Assembly: GCF_024298885.1 (NCBI RefSeq)
Contig: NZ_CP101166.1
Location: 1,922,001 to 1,986,000 of the forward strand
Direction of reading: 5' to 3'
Length of the DNA: 64,000 nucleotides
Source: Haloglomus halophilum
GTDB lineage: Archaea > Halobacteriota > Halobacteria > Halobacteriales > Haloarculaceae
Under the pieces are notes generated by a model that was given only the letters and a program-made list of their open reading frames with translations, was not told where the DNA came from and made no database searches. Position numbers and translations under genes: made by a program. Of this stretch, positions 15,437 through 23,856 are shown piece by piece. The stretch's first letter is position 1. The number at the start of each line of letters is the position of its first letter.

Positions 15437-16540
15437 TCACGCGTGCTCCTCCGCGGCGGCGTCGAGGTCCGCCCGTACGGCCTCGCGCACCTCCGCCGTC
15501 GTCACGGGCGCCTCGTTCCACGGCGGGAGCCGCGTGTCCTCGCCCGGTGGTGCGATGCTGTCGGCGTAGGCCGCCACCTGCTCGCGTTCGTCCGCTCTGT
15601 TGTACTCCAGCCCGTTGAACGCGGCGTCGGTCGCGTACGCGTCGACGAACCCGTCGGCCGCGTCGCGGTAGCGCGCCGGCAGCGTCTCGTAGTTGGGCGT
15701 CACGCCGCCGTTCTCGACGGCCCGCAGCAGCGCCGCCCCGACCTCGTCGGCCATCGTCGACAGCCCGGCCGGGCCGGAGACGGCGCGGTGGTCGTGCTCG
15801 TGCAGCCCCAGGTCGACCTGCACGCTGCCGTCGAGGCCGGCGGCGTGGAAGGCGTCGCCGAGCGTGCCCACCTCCAGCCCCCAGCCCCGCTGCACATGCA
15901 GTGAACGGATCACGTCGCTCGTCGCGGCGAACTCCCCGGCCAGCGCGTACCGGAACGCGCCGAGGTAGTCCAGCACGGCGGCGTCGTGGGCGTCGCTCAG
16001 CGCGCGCACGAGCGGCGCGTAGAACAGCCGGAACAGCCGGCCGTACAGCCGCCGGTTCTCGACGCGGGCGTAGAACCCCTTCGAGAACGTGAACCCGTGG
16101 GCCAGCGGGAAGAGGAGCCGCGGGACGTGGGCCCTGCTGTAGGTGGAGGCGTCGGCGTCGTGGACCGCCACGAGGTCGGATTCGGCGGCCCGGCCCAGCG
16201 CCAGCCACACGTCCCGGCCCTTCCCGCGGTGGCCGTTCAGCCCCTCGCTCTCCAGCAGTTCTGCGAGCCGCGGGCCGTCGCACCACAGTGTCTCCACGTC
16301 GAGGTCGAACGAGTCCAGCCACTCGCGGACGGCGGGGACGCGCTCGGCCTCCGCGCGGAGTGCAATCACGACGCGGGCGGGCGCCACGTCCTCCAGCGCG
16401 GTCAGGACGCGCTCGGCGGCGAGGCTGGCGTGTTCGCGTTCCGTCATCGGCACGACGACGGCGGCCTCGTCGACCGGTGCGTCGGGGACGGGGTCCGTGA
16501 AGTCGTGGAGCGTCGTCACCCGTTCCTGGACGTACTCCAT
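15437..16540 (-). CDS. glycosyltransferase, glucosyl-3-phosphoglycerate synthase-like (GT-A fold)
   Basis: 367 residues. Two family signs are visible: a nucleotide-binding N-terminal half starting VDEAAVVVPMTEREHASLAA and the metal-binding DxD motif in AVHDADASTYSR (about residues 155-166). Further conserved elements are NGHRGKGRDVWLALG (about 135) and WGLEVGTLGDAF, with GLHEHDHRAVS (about 240-285), which match the GpgS/mannosylglycerate-synthase group (GT81-like). Such enzymes transfer a sugar from an NDP- or GDP-sugar to 3-phosphoglycerate to make an organic osmolyte precursor; in haloarchaea the family is common but the product is not established. The phosphatase that would complete that pathway is not adjacent. 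Its stop lies nine bases from the end of the TnpB element. Confidence 0.75.
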   Translation of the reverse strand: MEYVQERVTTLHDFTDPVPDAPVDEAAVVVPMTEREHASLAAERVLTALEDVAPARVVIALRAEAERVPAVREWLDSFDLDVETLWCDGPRLAELLESEGLNGHRGKGRDVWLALGRAAESDLVAVHDADASTYSRAHVPRLLFPLAHGFTFSKGFYARVENRRLYGRLFRLFYAPLVRALSDAHDAAVLDYLGAFRYALAGEFAATSDVIRSLHVQRGWGLEVGTLGDAFHAAGLDGSVQVDLGLHEHDHRAVSGPAGLSTMADEVGAALLRAVENGGVTPNYETLPARYRDAADGFVDAYATDAAFNGLEYNRADEREQVAAYADSIAPPGEDTRLPPWNEAPVTTAEVREAVRADLDAAAEEHA

Positions 16541-16584
16541 TGCCGGGCTGTAGTGGCGGCGTGCGTATCAATCCCGCCACTCGA

Positions 16585-16632
16585 CACCGTCCGCATTGGG
16601 TCCACACCGTCCGCATTGGGTCCACACCGTCC
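16585..16632. repeat. 20-bp tandem repeat, about 2.4 copies
   Basis: The unit CACCGTCCGCATTGGGTCCA occurs twice perfectly (16585-16604, 16605-16624) and a third time partially (16625-16632). It lies just upstream of the glycosyltransferase start (which is on the minus strand at 16540), so it may overlap its promoter region. Confidence 0.7.
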
Positions 16633-16665
16633 TGGCTCGTGGGTGCGCTCGGCCGAGAACTCTGG

Positions 16666-17017
16666 TCGGGTGGGACTGAAAGGGGCCGCCCGCTCGAACC
16701 CTCCCGGACCCGACAAGCACCGCAGCGACCGCAGGGAGCGAGGAGCGCAGTCGCCGCCGAAGGCGGTGCGAGCGAGGCGAGCAGGTCCCGGAGCGGTCGA
16801 GCGGGCGGGGGCTTTCTACGTCTGTCGAGCTCTCGCAGCAGCGGCCGCGAGGACGGATAGAAAGCCCCCGCCTGCTGCGGTCGCGCGGCTCGCTGCGCGC
16901 TTCGCAGTCCGGGCATGCGGCGGGTTCGCTATCGCTCACCCGCCGTTCCGGGCGTGTGCTGAAGTGCTTACGTCGCCGTGCTTCCCGCAGCAGGCGGGGG
17001 CTTTCAGTCCCACCCGA
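16666..17017. repeat. 352-bp element with 17-bp terminal inverted repeats, built of two long hairpins
   Basis: The ends TCGGGTGGGACTGAAAG (16666-16682) and CTTTCAGTCCCACCCGA (17001-17017) are perfect 17-bp inverted repeats. Inside, the left half (16675 to about 16822) folds on itself through GAAAG.GGCCGCCCGCTCGA against its complement before GGGGGCTTTCTA; the right half (about 16857-17007) has a perfect 21-bp inverted repeat starting GAAAGCCCCCGCCTGC. No coding potential is seen. Sequences with a GGGACTGAAAG...CTTTC design are scattered between genes in several haloarchaeal genomes (from memory), so this is probably a non-autonomous, MITE- or REP-like element. Confidence 0.7.
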
Positions 17018-17063
17018 GTCGGTTTCGCGCACGGTCGCTCCGCAGTCGAAACAAGGGTGTGTG

Positions 17064-17651
17064 CTATCCCTGGTCGGGCTGGAAGCCGATGCCGTCGGGC
17101 CAGCCCGTCGGCGCGGCCGCGCTCGGTTCCGCGAACTCGCGCTTGAGGACCATCGGCGTCCGTTCGAGCGACAGCACGAGTTCGTCGTCCTGGTTGAACG
17201 CCCGGAGCTCGGTCGTGACGATGCCGGAGTGCTCGCGTGACTCCAGTTCCCGTTTCGAGAGCACCTCGCTCTCGGCGAAGATGGTGTCGCCGTGGTAGAC
17301 TGGGGCGTGATGTCGGACGTTGTCGTATCCGAGGTTCGCGGTGGCGTTCGCGCTCACGTCGATGACGCTCATCCCGACGGCGAGTGCGAACACGTACGTC
17401 CCGTCGACGAGGCGCTCGCCGAACTCCGTCTCGGCGGCGTACGCCTCGTTGAAGTGCATCGGGTTGACGTTCATCGTCAGGTTGGTGAACCAGACGTTGT
17501 CCGTCTCGGTCACGGTGCGGCCGTAGGGGTGCTTGTACACGTCGCCGACCGCGAAATCCTCGTAGAAGCGGCCCTGCCAGCCCTCGACGAGGCGGCGGTC
17601 GTGGTCCGAGTCGTCGGTGGGGTCGTCGGCGGTGTCGGTGTCGTCGGCCAT
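17064..17651 (-). CDS. MaoC family dehydratase (hot-dog fold)
   Basis: 195 residues from the ATG at 17649-17651 (MADDTDTADDPTDDSDHDRR); the frame stays open further upstream, but that extension is Arg/Ser-rich and unlike a haloarchaeal protein. After an acidic tail, residues 28-190 form a hot-dog domain with FYEDFAVGDVYKHPYGRTVT, then NVNPMHFNEAYAAETEFGERLVDG (about 65-90) containing the Asp/Asn-His region of MaoC hydratases, and VYHGDTIFAESEVLSKRE. MaoC proteins hydrate or dehydrate enoyl-CoA esters; some haloarchaeal members act as mesaconyl-CoA hydratase, but that enzyme is longer. Substrate not assignable. Confidence 0.8.
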   Translation of the reverse strand: MADDTDTADDPTDDSDHDRRLVEGWQGRFYEDFAVGDVYKHPYGRTVTETDNVWFTNLTMNVNPMHFNEAYAAETEFGERLVDGTYVFALAVGMSVIDVSANATANLGYDNVRHHAPVYHGDTIFAESEVLSKRELESREHSGIVTTELRAFNQDDELVLSLERTPMVLKREFAEPSAAAPTGWPDGIGFQPDQG

Positions 17652-17700
17652 ACCGCGGCGTCGTGTGGTGGGGACTAACCGGTTGTGGCGGGGTCGGTCG

Positions 17701-18831
17701 TCAGGCCGGGAGCCCCTTCCCGAACTCCCGCGTGAACGACAGCACGTGCGAGTAGTCCTCCTGCGAGAGCGTGCCGACCACGGCCCCGTCGCGGACGACC
17801 AGTGCCGAGCCCTGGGTGCCGAGCAGTGCCAGCGTGTCGAAGGCGTCCGCCTCCGCGTCGATCCGGGGGACGTCATGGACCACCGCCGAGACCGGCGTGG
17901 CGTCGCGGTCGGTGGCGTCCACACCCCGGAGGTCCGCCAGCCGGACCAGGCCCACCGTCTCGCCGCCGTCGGTGACCGGGAACGCGGTCCGGCGCTCCCG
18001 GATCATCCGGTCGACCAGCCCGGCGACCGTCTCGTCCGCGTCGACGGTGGCGGTCGCCTCGGTCATCACGTCGCCGACGACCAGCCCCTCCAGCAGGTCG
18101 TCGATGACGACCGTCCGGGATTCGGTGGTCGCGGCGCCGTAGACGAACAGTGCCAGGAGCAGCAGGATGGGGTTGAACGCGAGCACGCCGACGACGGCGA
18201 ACAGGATGGCGAACAGCACGCCGACGCGGCCGGCGATGCGGGTCGCGCTGGCGTACGGCCGGTTCCGGGCCAGCAGCGCCCGGAGGATACGGCCCCCGTC
18301 CATCGGGAACGCGGGCAGGAGGTTGAACACCACGAGGATGACGTTGACGATGGCGAGGTAGCCGACGACGAAGCGGACGATGGGCAGCGACTCCGGCGTG
18401 ACCAGCAGGACGGCGTAACAGCCCGCCGCGACCAGCACGCTCGTGACGGGGCCGGCGATGGCGATCCAGAACTCACGGTCCCACTCGCGGGGAATCTCGC
18501 TCAGCGAGGCCATTCCGCCGAGAATCCAGAGGGTGATGGACTCGATGGTGAGCCCGTACCGGAGCGCGACCCAGGAGTGGCCGAGTTCGTGGAGCGTGAC
18601 GCTGGCGAACAGCCCGACCGCGGCCAGCGTGCCGACGAGCCACGGGGTGGTGCCGGCCCGCAGGACGCCCGTATCGAGCGCGACGCCGGTGAGCCGCTCG
18701 ATGTAGCCCGCGTACAGCTCGATCTGTCCGCCGCTCCCGATGAGCCACGCGAGGAGCGGGAGGAAGACCAGCAGCGAGACGTTCACCCGGATCGGAATCG
18801 ACCAGACCCGGAAGATAGTGAAACTGCGCAT
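17701..18831 (-). CDS. site-2 protease family (M50) membrane metalloprotease with two CBS domains
   Basis: 376 residues. N-terminal membrane part of about six helices (about 1-220). The zinc motif HELGH lies in ASVTLHELGHSWVALRYGL (about 75-93), and the second catalytic motif NLLPAFPMDGGRILRALL lies at about 170-187, which gives the third metal ligand (Asp of MDGG). Residues 245-365 hold a pair of CBS domains (VVGDVMTEATATVDADETVA and VVHDVPRIDAEADAFD), which bind adenosine nucleotides. S2P-CBS proteins cut membrane-bound regulators within the bilayer; the substrate is unknown. Own promoter upstream of 18831; the neighbours are unrelated. Confidence 0.9.
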   Translation of the reverse strand: MRSFTIFRVWSIPIRVNVSLLVFLPLLAWLIGSGGQIELYAGYIERLTGVALDTGVLRAGTTPWLVGTLAAVGLFASVTLHELGHSWVALRYGLTIESITLWILGGMASLSEIPREWDREFWIAIAGPVTSVLVAAGCYAVLLVTPESLPIVRFVVGYLAIVNVILVVFNLLPAFPMDGGRILRALLARNRPYASATRIAGRVGVLFAILFAVVGVLAFNPILLLLALFVYGAATTESRTVVIDDLLEGLVVGDVMTEATATVDADETVAGLVDRMIRERRTAFPVTDGGETVGLVRLADLRGVDATDRDATPVSAVVHDVPRIDAEADAFDTLALLGTQGSALVVRDGAVVGTLSQEDYSHVLSFTREFGKGLPA

Positions 18832-19183
18832 GCACTACTCTGGGGCCAGAGACGTAAATGGACGTGTACCTGCGGCATCGGTCGCACAGCTGCCGGAAGT
18901 GGCTGCAGCGGTACCGACCTGGCCGGCCGGGGGTCGCAGACGCTGACGTGGTGATGGGCTTGTGGCGCGAGTCGACGAGTGACCGCCCCCGGCTTCGACG
19001 CCCCTGCTCTCGCCGACTGTCTCCCTCCCTCGCCCCGGCATTTTCCGAATGGTTCCGGAATTACGGTAGAACACTCGGTTCTTGATCTAAACAACCGACA
19101 TTATGGGGGTGCCGGTCATGGAAAGTACAAATGCATGCGGGTAGCAAGCGAGACGGCCTTGGGAACAGCGTGGGCCGCCGGTG
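18832..19183. other. intergenic region, no gene seen
   Basis: 352 bases between the M50 protease start and the eif6 stop. No frame has haloarchaeal codon bias. The only notable feature is an AT-rich part (about 19080-19135, with TTGATCTAAACAACCGACATTATG) lying after the end of eif6; it could hold a transcript end or a small RNA, but nothing specific supports this. Confidence 0.3.
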
Positions 19184-19849
19184 TCAGTCGATGTAGCCGA
19201 GCGCGTTCTCGATGCGGCCCAGTTCCGGGCCCGACGTGTCCTGCCCGACGACGAAGCCGTTCTCGTTGGCCACCAGCCCGGAGCCGACGAGCGGCCCGCC
19301 GTAGTTGATGGTGCCCAGGTCGGCCGGCACGTCCAGCAGGTCCTCGAGGAAATCGAGTTCCTCGTCGGTCGATTTCGGATGACAGAGCACGCCGCGGTTG
19401 GTGGCGACCGCGGCCGTCCCGACGGTTCGGACGCCAGCGAGGTCGCCGCGCTCGACGGGCACGTCCAGCGTGTCCTCCACGGCCTGCACCGCCTTCCGGG
19501 AGAGGTCCGGGTGGACGTAGGCGCCGTGGTCGTTGCAGCAGACGACGTTGCCGGCGGCGTTCACCCGCCCCGGGAGTTCGCCGACGGGGAGGTCCGTGGC
19601 GTCCTCGATACGCTCGATCTCGCGCTCGTTGGCGCGGCTGCTGACGAGGATACCGTTGGCGTTGCCGGTCGCGAGCGCGCCGACGGTCGCCGAGCCGCCC
19701 ACCGTCGTGGGGACGGCCGGCACCTCGAGTTCCTCCGCGAACGACTCGCGGACATCGTCCTCGGCGTCTCGGCGGATCAGCAAGCAGTCGTCGGTGGCAC
19801 GGCTGAAGACGCCGATGTACGACGAGCCCCCGAATGCCGCCCGGAGCAC
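19184..19849 (-). CDS. eif6: translation initiation factor aIF6
   Basis: 221 residues, the normal length for archaeal IF6. It begins [20 protein letters not shown] and shows the internal five-fold pseudo-symmetry of the pentein fold (repeated patterns such as [20 protein letters not shown] and [17 protein letters not shown]). aIF6 binds the large ribosomal subunit next to L23/L14 and prevents premature joining with the small subunit. It is the last gene of the rpl39e-rpl31e-eif6 operon, starting one base after the rpl31e stop. Confidence 0.95.
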   Translation of the reverse strand: MLRAAFGGSSYIGVFSRATDDCLLIRRDAEDDVRESFAEELEVPAVPTTVGGSATVGALATGNANGILVSSRANEREIERIEDATDLPVGELPGRVNAAGNVVCCNDHGAYVHPDLSRKAVQAVEDTLDVPVERGDLAGVRTVGTAAVATNRGVLCHPKSTDEELDFLEDLLDVPADLGTINYGGPLVGSGLVANENGFVVGQDTSGPELGRIENALGYID

Positions 19850-19850
19850 G

Positions 19851-20126
19851 TTACGCGGTCTCTGCTTCGACGACGGCCTCGCCGTCCTCTTCGAAGCGTG
19901 CGGCGCGGACGCGGAGCTTGGACGGCGGCTTCTTGCGACCGCGCGACCAGACCTCCTCGTTGATGGAGGGGTCGAGGCGGACGTCCTCCTCCTCGACCTT
20001 GAAGTGCTTCGCGAGGTGGCCGCGGATGATGCTCATCGCCTTGTCCGCGCGCTTGTGCTTGGCCGTGGCCTGCACGTCGCGCAGCGGCACCGTCACCACA
20101 CGCTCCTCGAAATCACTCGCGCTCAT
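19851..20126 (-). CDS. rpl31e: 50S ribosomal protein L31e
   Basis: 91 residues: [20 protein letters not shown], then [20 protein letters not shown] and [20 protein letters not shown], the standard L31e signatures. It is a ribosomal protein near the peptide exit tunnel. The start codon directly abuts the rpl39e stop (20127) and the stop is one base before eif6, so the three genes form a tight operon. Confidence 0.96.
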   Translation of the reverse strand: MSASDFEERVVTVPLRDVQATAKHKRADKAMSIIRGHLAKHFKVEEEDVRLDPSINEEVWSRGRKKPPSKLRVRAARFEEDGEAVVEAETA

Positions 20127-20279
20127 CTACTCGTCCGTGTCGTTCCGCCGCCAGTTGCGGCGCTTGGGGTTGCGGGTGGTGTCGCGGTCCGTCTTCATGA
20201 TGACCCACGCCGGGACCCGGCTGTTCTGCTTCTCGAGCTTGGCCAGCCGCTTCTTGGAGGCCTTCGACTTCTTACCCAT
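20127..20279 (-). CDS. rpl39e: 50S ribosomal protein L39e
   Basis: 50 residues from the ATG at 20277-20279: [20 protein letters not shown], then [13 protein letters not shown] and [14 protein letters not shown]. This is the complete, typical archaeal L39e, a small basic protein lining the ribosomal exit tunnel. It is the first gene of the rpl39e-rpl31e-eif6 operon. Confidence 0.96.
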   Translation of the reverse strand: MGKKSKASKKRLAKLEKQNSRVPAWVIMKTDRDTTRNPKRRNWRRNDTDE

Positions 20280-20302
20280 GGTACGCCCACTTCCGACGCG
20301 GC

Positions 20303-20313
20303 GGTTAAATTCT
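20303..20313 (-). promoter_or_regulatory. TATA box of the rpl39e operon
   Basis: On the minus strand AGAATTTAACC, centred about 29 bases before the rpl39e start. The spacing means transcription starts at or next to the start codon, as is common for leaderless haloarchaeal genes. Confidence 0.5.
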
Positions 20314-20377
20314 TGTTCCTTTGGGCGTCCGCCCGGATGGCGACCAGTCCCGCCCTGACGGGGTCCACCCCCGGCGC

Positions 20378-21958
20378 TCAGGCGACCTCCGTCCCCTCGA
20401 CCTCGCCGGCGTCGTCCTCGTCGTCGCGGAGGCGGAACTTCTGGACCTTCCCGGACGGGTTCTTCGGCAGCTCGTCGACGAAGTAGTACGCCCGCGGTCG
20501 CTTGAAGTCCGCGAGGTCGTCGCTATCGAGGCAGAACGCGTCCAGCGTCTCGGCGTCCGTCTCGCCGACGACGTACGCGACGACGGCCTGCCCCCACTCC
20601 TCGTGGTCCTCGCCGACGACGGCCGCCTCGACCACGTCCTCGTGGCGGAACAGCACGTCCTCGACCTCCGCGGGATACACGTTCTCGCCGCCGGAGACGA
20701 TCATGTCGTCCTTGCGGTCGACGACGTAGAGGTAGCCGTCCTCGTCGCGGTAGCCCAGGTCGCCCGTGTAGTACCACTCACGGCCCTCGTGCTCGCGGAG
20801 CGACTCGCGGGTCGCCTCCGGCCGGTTCCAGTACTCGCGCATCGTGCACGGCCCGGCGAACAGGATCTCGCCGACAGCGCCCTGCTCGACGGTCGCGTCG
20901 GGGTCGGCGTCCGGTTCGACGATGCGAACGCGGTGGTTGAGTGCGGGTAGCCCCGCCGACCCCTGCTTCGTCAGCTGTTCCTCGGGGCTCTGGAAGGAGC
21001 CACAGGGGCCGATCTCGGTCATCCCGTACGCCTGGACGTAGTCCTCGCAGAGGTGTTCCATGCAGGCGTCGAGCACCTCTTCGGGCATCGGTGCGGCCCC
21101 GTACAGCCCCAGTCGGAGCGAGGAGACGTCGTGGTCGGTCTCGGCCGCCGTGCGGGCGACCCCGTTCCACGCCGTCGGCGCCGCGAAGAACACCGATACC
21201 TCGTGCTCCTCGAAGGCATCGAGCACCTGCACCGGGTCGAACTCGTGGTGGATGACGCTGGTCGCGCCGCGCTGGACCCGCGGGAACAGGTTGGCGTGGA
21301 GTTCGGCGCAGTGGTACAGCGGGAGCGCCGACAGCCCCACGTCGTCGGTGGTCAGGTTCATCTCCGCGATGCAGAGCAGGTTGTGCTCCATCATGTCGCG
21401 GTGCTCGTGGACGACGCCCTTCGGCCGGCCCGTCGTCCCCGACGTGTAGATGAACGCGTACGCGTCCGTCTCCTCGACCACGGTGTCCGGCCGCTCGGCG
21501 CTCGCACCGTCGAGCAACTCGTAGAAGTCCCGGTCCGTCTCCGGCACGTCCTCGTCGACGTAGACGTACTCCTCGACGGTCTCGAGGTCGTCGCGCGCGC
21601 CGTCGATGGCCGCCTTCGTGTCCCGTTCGTACAGGAGTACCGTCGAGCCGGCGTCGTTGACGATGTACTCCACCTCGCCGGCGGGCAGCCGGTAGTTGAG
21701 CGGGTTGAACACGGCGCCCAGTTTCGCGCAGGCGTAGACGGCGAGGCAGATCTCGGAGCCGTTGAACAGCATCGTCGAGACCCGGTCGCCCTGTTCGACC
21801 CCGAGGTCGGCCAGCGCGTTCGCCAGCCGGTTGGCCTTCGCGTCGAACTCGGCGTACGTCCAGTGCTGGTCCTTCCGTGGGTAGACGATGGCGTCGCGCT
21901 CCGGGTGGAGCTCGGCGCTTCGCTCGAGCGTGTCGGCTATCGTGGCGTGAGATGCCAT
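20378..21958 (-). CDS. long-chain-type acyl-CoA synthetase (AMP-forming)
   Basis: 526 residues from the ATG at 21956-21958 ([20 protein letters not shown]). Motifs: P-loop [16 protein letters not shown] (about 168), [10 protein letters not shown] (about 320), [20 protein letters not shown] (about 395-415), ENVYPAEVE, and the catalytic Lys in [15 protein letters not shown] near residue 510. It makes acyl-CoA from a carboxylic acid, CoA and ATP. It resembles the FadD/AlkK group of medium- and long-chain ligases; exact chain length cannot be read. It stands alone on its strand with regulators behind it. Confidence 0.9.
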   Translation of the reverse strand: MASHATIADTLERSAELHPERDAIVYPRKDQHWTYAEFDAKANRLANALADLGVEQGDRVSTMLFNGSEICLAVYACAKLGAVFNPLNYRLPAGEVEYIVNDAGSTVLLYERDTKAAIDGARDDLETVEEYVYVDEDVPETDRDFYELLDGASAERPDTVVEETDAYAFIYTSGTTGRPKGVVHEHRDMMEHNLLCIAEMNLTTDDVGLSALPLYHCAELHANLFPRVQRGATSVIHHEFDPVQVLDAFEEHEVSVFFAAPTAWNGVARTAAETDHDVSSLRLGLYGAAPMPEEVLDACMEHLCEDYVQAYGMTEIGPCGSFQSPEEQLTKQGSAGLPALNHRVRIVEPDADPDATVEQGAVGEILFAGPCTMREYWNRPEATRESLREHEGREWYYTGDLGYRDEDGYLYVVDRKDDMIVSGGENVYPAEVEDVLFRHEDVVEAAVVGEDHEEWGQAVVAYVVGETDAETLDAFCLDSDDLADFKRPRAYYFVDELPKNPSGKVQKFRLRDDEDDAGEVEGTEVA

Positions 21959-22080
21959 ACCTGTACAAGAGGTAGCCGTCACAAAACGGTATGGGGCGTC
22001 CCGGTTCCGTCGGGTGGATTCGACTGGTGACGTGCGCCCGGAGCGATCTCCCTTGGTCGCGTGGCGTGTCTGCCCCGGCG

Positions 22081-22488
22081 TCAGTCCGCGAGGGCGCTGA
22101 ACGTGGCGACCTCGCTCGGTTCCTCCGACTGCGAGGCGTTCGAGAGGCGCACGGCCACCCCCTCGGGCCCCATCGTGACGACGATGTCGTCGACGGCGCG
22201 GACGTACTCGCTGGCGTGCTTGCCGGAGCGGCGGATGCGGACGCGCTCCTCGACGAGCGAGGCCTCGGCGAGGATGTCGAGCTTCCGGTAGGTCGTGGAG
22301 GTCGGGAGGTCACAGGCGTCGGCGACCTCGCTCGCGGTCAGGGCGCCTTTGCCCGTCTCGTCGAGGATGGCGCGGCAGTCCGGGTCCTCGAGTGCGCCGA
22401 GCACCGTCTCGACGGCGTCGTCATCGAGGAGGGTCGTGGCGTCGTTCTGCGTGCGGAGCGTCGGGGTGGACATCTGGGAACCGTTCAT
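22081..22488 (-). CDS. winged-helix transcriptional regulator (ArsR/HTH_20-like)
   Basis: 135 residues from the ATG at 22488 (MNGSQMSTPTLRTQ); the ATG five codons later is equally possible. The core is a winged helix: VLGALEDPDCRAILDETG, ALTASEVADACDLPTSTTYR as recognition region, then KLDILAEASLVEERVRIRR with a wing (GKHASEYVRAVDDIVVTM). The C-terminus is short and acidic. It is followed by a minus-strand HTH_10 regulator upstream at 22603; this pairing of two regulators recurs in haloarchaea. TATA sequence GTATATAAAC lies about 58 bases before the start. Targets unknown. Confidence 0.8.
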   Translation of the reverse strand: MNGSQMSTPTLRTQNDATTLLDDDAVETVLGALEDPDCRAILDETGKGALTASEVADACDLPTSTTYRKLDILAEASLVEERVRIRRSGKHASEYVRAVDDIVVTMGPEGVAVRLSNASQSEEPSEVATFSALAD

Positions 22489-22539
22489 ACCTGTAGGTCG
22501 ATGGGAACCGGCAGGTATCCCTACCCCCAGCAACGGGGT

Positions 22540-22551
22540 GGTTTATATACA
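22540..22551 (-). promoter_or_regulatory. TATA box of the winged-helix regulator gene
   Basis: On the minus strand TGTATATAAACC, a strong archaeal TATA element in the space between the two minus-strand regulator genes. It implies that the downstream regulator has its own promoter and is not only read through from the HTH_10 gene. Confidence 0.55.
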
Positions 22552-22602
22552 CCCGGCAGTGTGCCGGGGGAGCCACGGACCGGAACGGGGGCGGTGACGG
22601 GC

Positions 22603-23265
22603 TCAGAGCACGTCCGAGAGCAGCTTCCGTTCGGCGGCCGCGAGGTGCTCACTGAACGTCGAGGGGTCGATGCCGAGGGCGTCGGCGACCTCCCGGCCGT
22701 TCGCCTGCCGCGGGCGCTCGAAGTAGCCCATCTCGTAGGCGGTCTCGAGTACCTCCAGCTGGCGGGCGGTGAGGCGGCTCCGGTCGACGAGGACGCTATC
22801 CGCCCGATGGTCGTCGGTCGGCGCCCGGACGAACCGCTTGATGTCGAGGTCCGAGAACCCCTCGCGGAGCGCCCCGACAGCCGTCTGGAGGTCGTCGTAG
22901 TCGGCGGCGTGGAAGACGAGCGTCAGCGTCGCTCCGTCGGCGACGTAGCGGTCGACCGGGCAGCCGAGCCGACCGAGGCACTCGCACGGGCACTCGATGT
23001 CGTCGTCGTGGGGGAACCGGTACCACCGCCTCGCCCCGTGCGCGAAGACCGGTTCCAGCCCCGTTTCCGGTGCCTCGTCGCTCTCGACGGCGAACTCGGT
23101 CACGCAGTCCGAACAGTCCCCGGGGCAGGCCGTTCGCGACACCGAGTCCACGGTCGCATCCACCGACGCCGCGATGTCCACCACCGGACACCCCGCCGGC
23201 TCGGTGACCTCGACGGTGGCACGGATTCCTCCGGTCATCTGAGACCGGATGTTCAGGTCCACCAC
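22603..23265 (-). CDS. HTH_10 (bacterio-opsin activator-like) regulator with cysteine clusters
   Basis: 220 residues. The C-terminal 55 residues are the HTH_10 domain (LTARQLEVLETAYEMGYFER, then REVADALGIDPSTFSEHLAA) typical of haloarchaeal Bat-like regulators. The N-terminal about 150 residues carry two cysteine clusters, CPGDCSDC (about 48-55) and CPCECLGRLGC (about 90-100), suggesting a metal or redox sensor, which is unusual compared with PAS/GAF-type Bat proteins. The space between it and the next minus-strand regulator is about 115 bases. Which genes it controls is not evident. Confidence 0.82.
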   Translation of the reverse strand: MVDLNIRSQMTGGIRATVEVTEPAGCPVVDIAASVDATVDSVSRTACPGDCSDCVTEFAVESDEAPETGLEPVFAHGARRWYRFPHDDDIECPCECLGRLGCPVDRYVADGATLTLVFHAADYDDLQTAVGALREGFSDLDIKRFVRAPTDDHRADSVLVDRSRLTARQLEVLETAYEMGYFERPRQANGREVADALGIDPSTFSEHLAAAERKLLSDVL

Positions 23266-23353
23266 ACTTCAATACGGTCGGTGTCTCGCGCGCGCTGATG
23301 TGCGTGAGTAGGGTCCGCGGCTACACCGTGGGTCCGCGGGTGGTGATCCGCGG

Positions 23354-23815
23354 CTACGTCGTCCCGTCGTCGCGGTCGACCTCGATGCGCCGCCCCTGGA
23401 GCTGGCCGGGGTCGAGCCGGTAGAGGGCGATGTCGAGGTCGTGTTTCCCCTGGCCCCAGATCTCGAACAGCGGGCGCTTCGCCTCGCCGTACTGCTCGAT
23501 ATGTTCGACGGTGAGTTCCTCGCGGGGAATCTCCTGGAGTTGCCCGGTGGCGACGACGCTCCGGTAGACATCGCCGTCCTCCTCGTAGACGACCAGTCGC
23601 GACTCCGGTTCCGAGGCGAGGAACCGGCGCTTCTCGCTCTCGGGCGTGGAGACGAGCCGGAGGTAGAACTGCCGCTCGCCGGCGTCGTAGCCGTAGGAGA
23701 TGGGGATCGCGTAGGGTTCGTCGTCGCGCGCAAGCGTGAGGACGCCGGTCTCGTGGCGGGCGAGGAGGGTGTCGGTCTCGTCGGGTGACATGGTGCTCTG
23801 TTCGTCCAGCGTCAT
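23354..23815 (-). CDS. pyridoxamine 5'-phosphate oxidase-like flavin/split-barrel protein
   Basis: 153 residues. The sequence MSPDETDTLLARHETGVLTL starting at residue 9, followed by DDEPYAIPISYGYD and QFYLRLVSTPESEKRRFLAS, then SRLVVYEEDGDVYRSVVATG, is the split-barrel fold of the PNPOx-like family (HugZ/NimA-related haloarchaeal group). Members bind FMN, F420 or haem; the reaction is unknown. The start at 23815 (MTLDEQST) is followed by a second Met eight codons on, which could also be used. It lies just before a 29-bp tandem repeat array. Confidence 0.82.
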   Translation of the reverse strand: MTLDEQSTMSPDETDTLLARHETGVLTLARDDEPYAIPISYGYDAGERQFYLRLVSTPESEKRRFLASEPESRLVVYEEDGDVYRSVVATGQLQEIPREELTVEHIEQYGEAKRPLFEIWGQGKHDLDIALYRLDPGQLQGRRIEVDRDDGTT

Positions 23816-23856
23816 TCGCTCTCGTCAGTGACGGGTGCGGGGGTGGATAAATAACT

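Noticed and set aside
13878-16916. Very long minus-strand open frame (1012 codons) across the TnpB element and glycosyltransferase
   Set aside because: It is antisense to tnpB and out of frame with the glycosyltransferase, and is extremely Arg/Pro-rich; long chance frames are usual in GC-rich haloarchaeal DNA.
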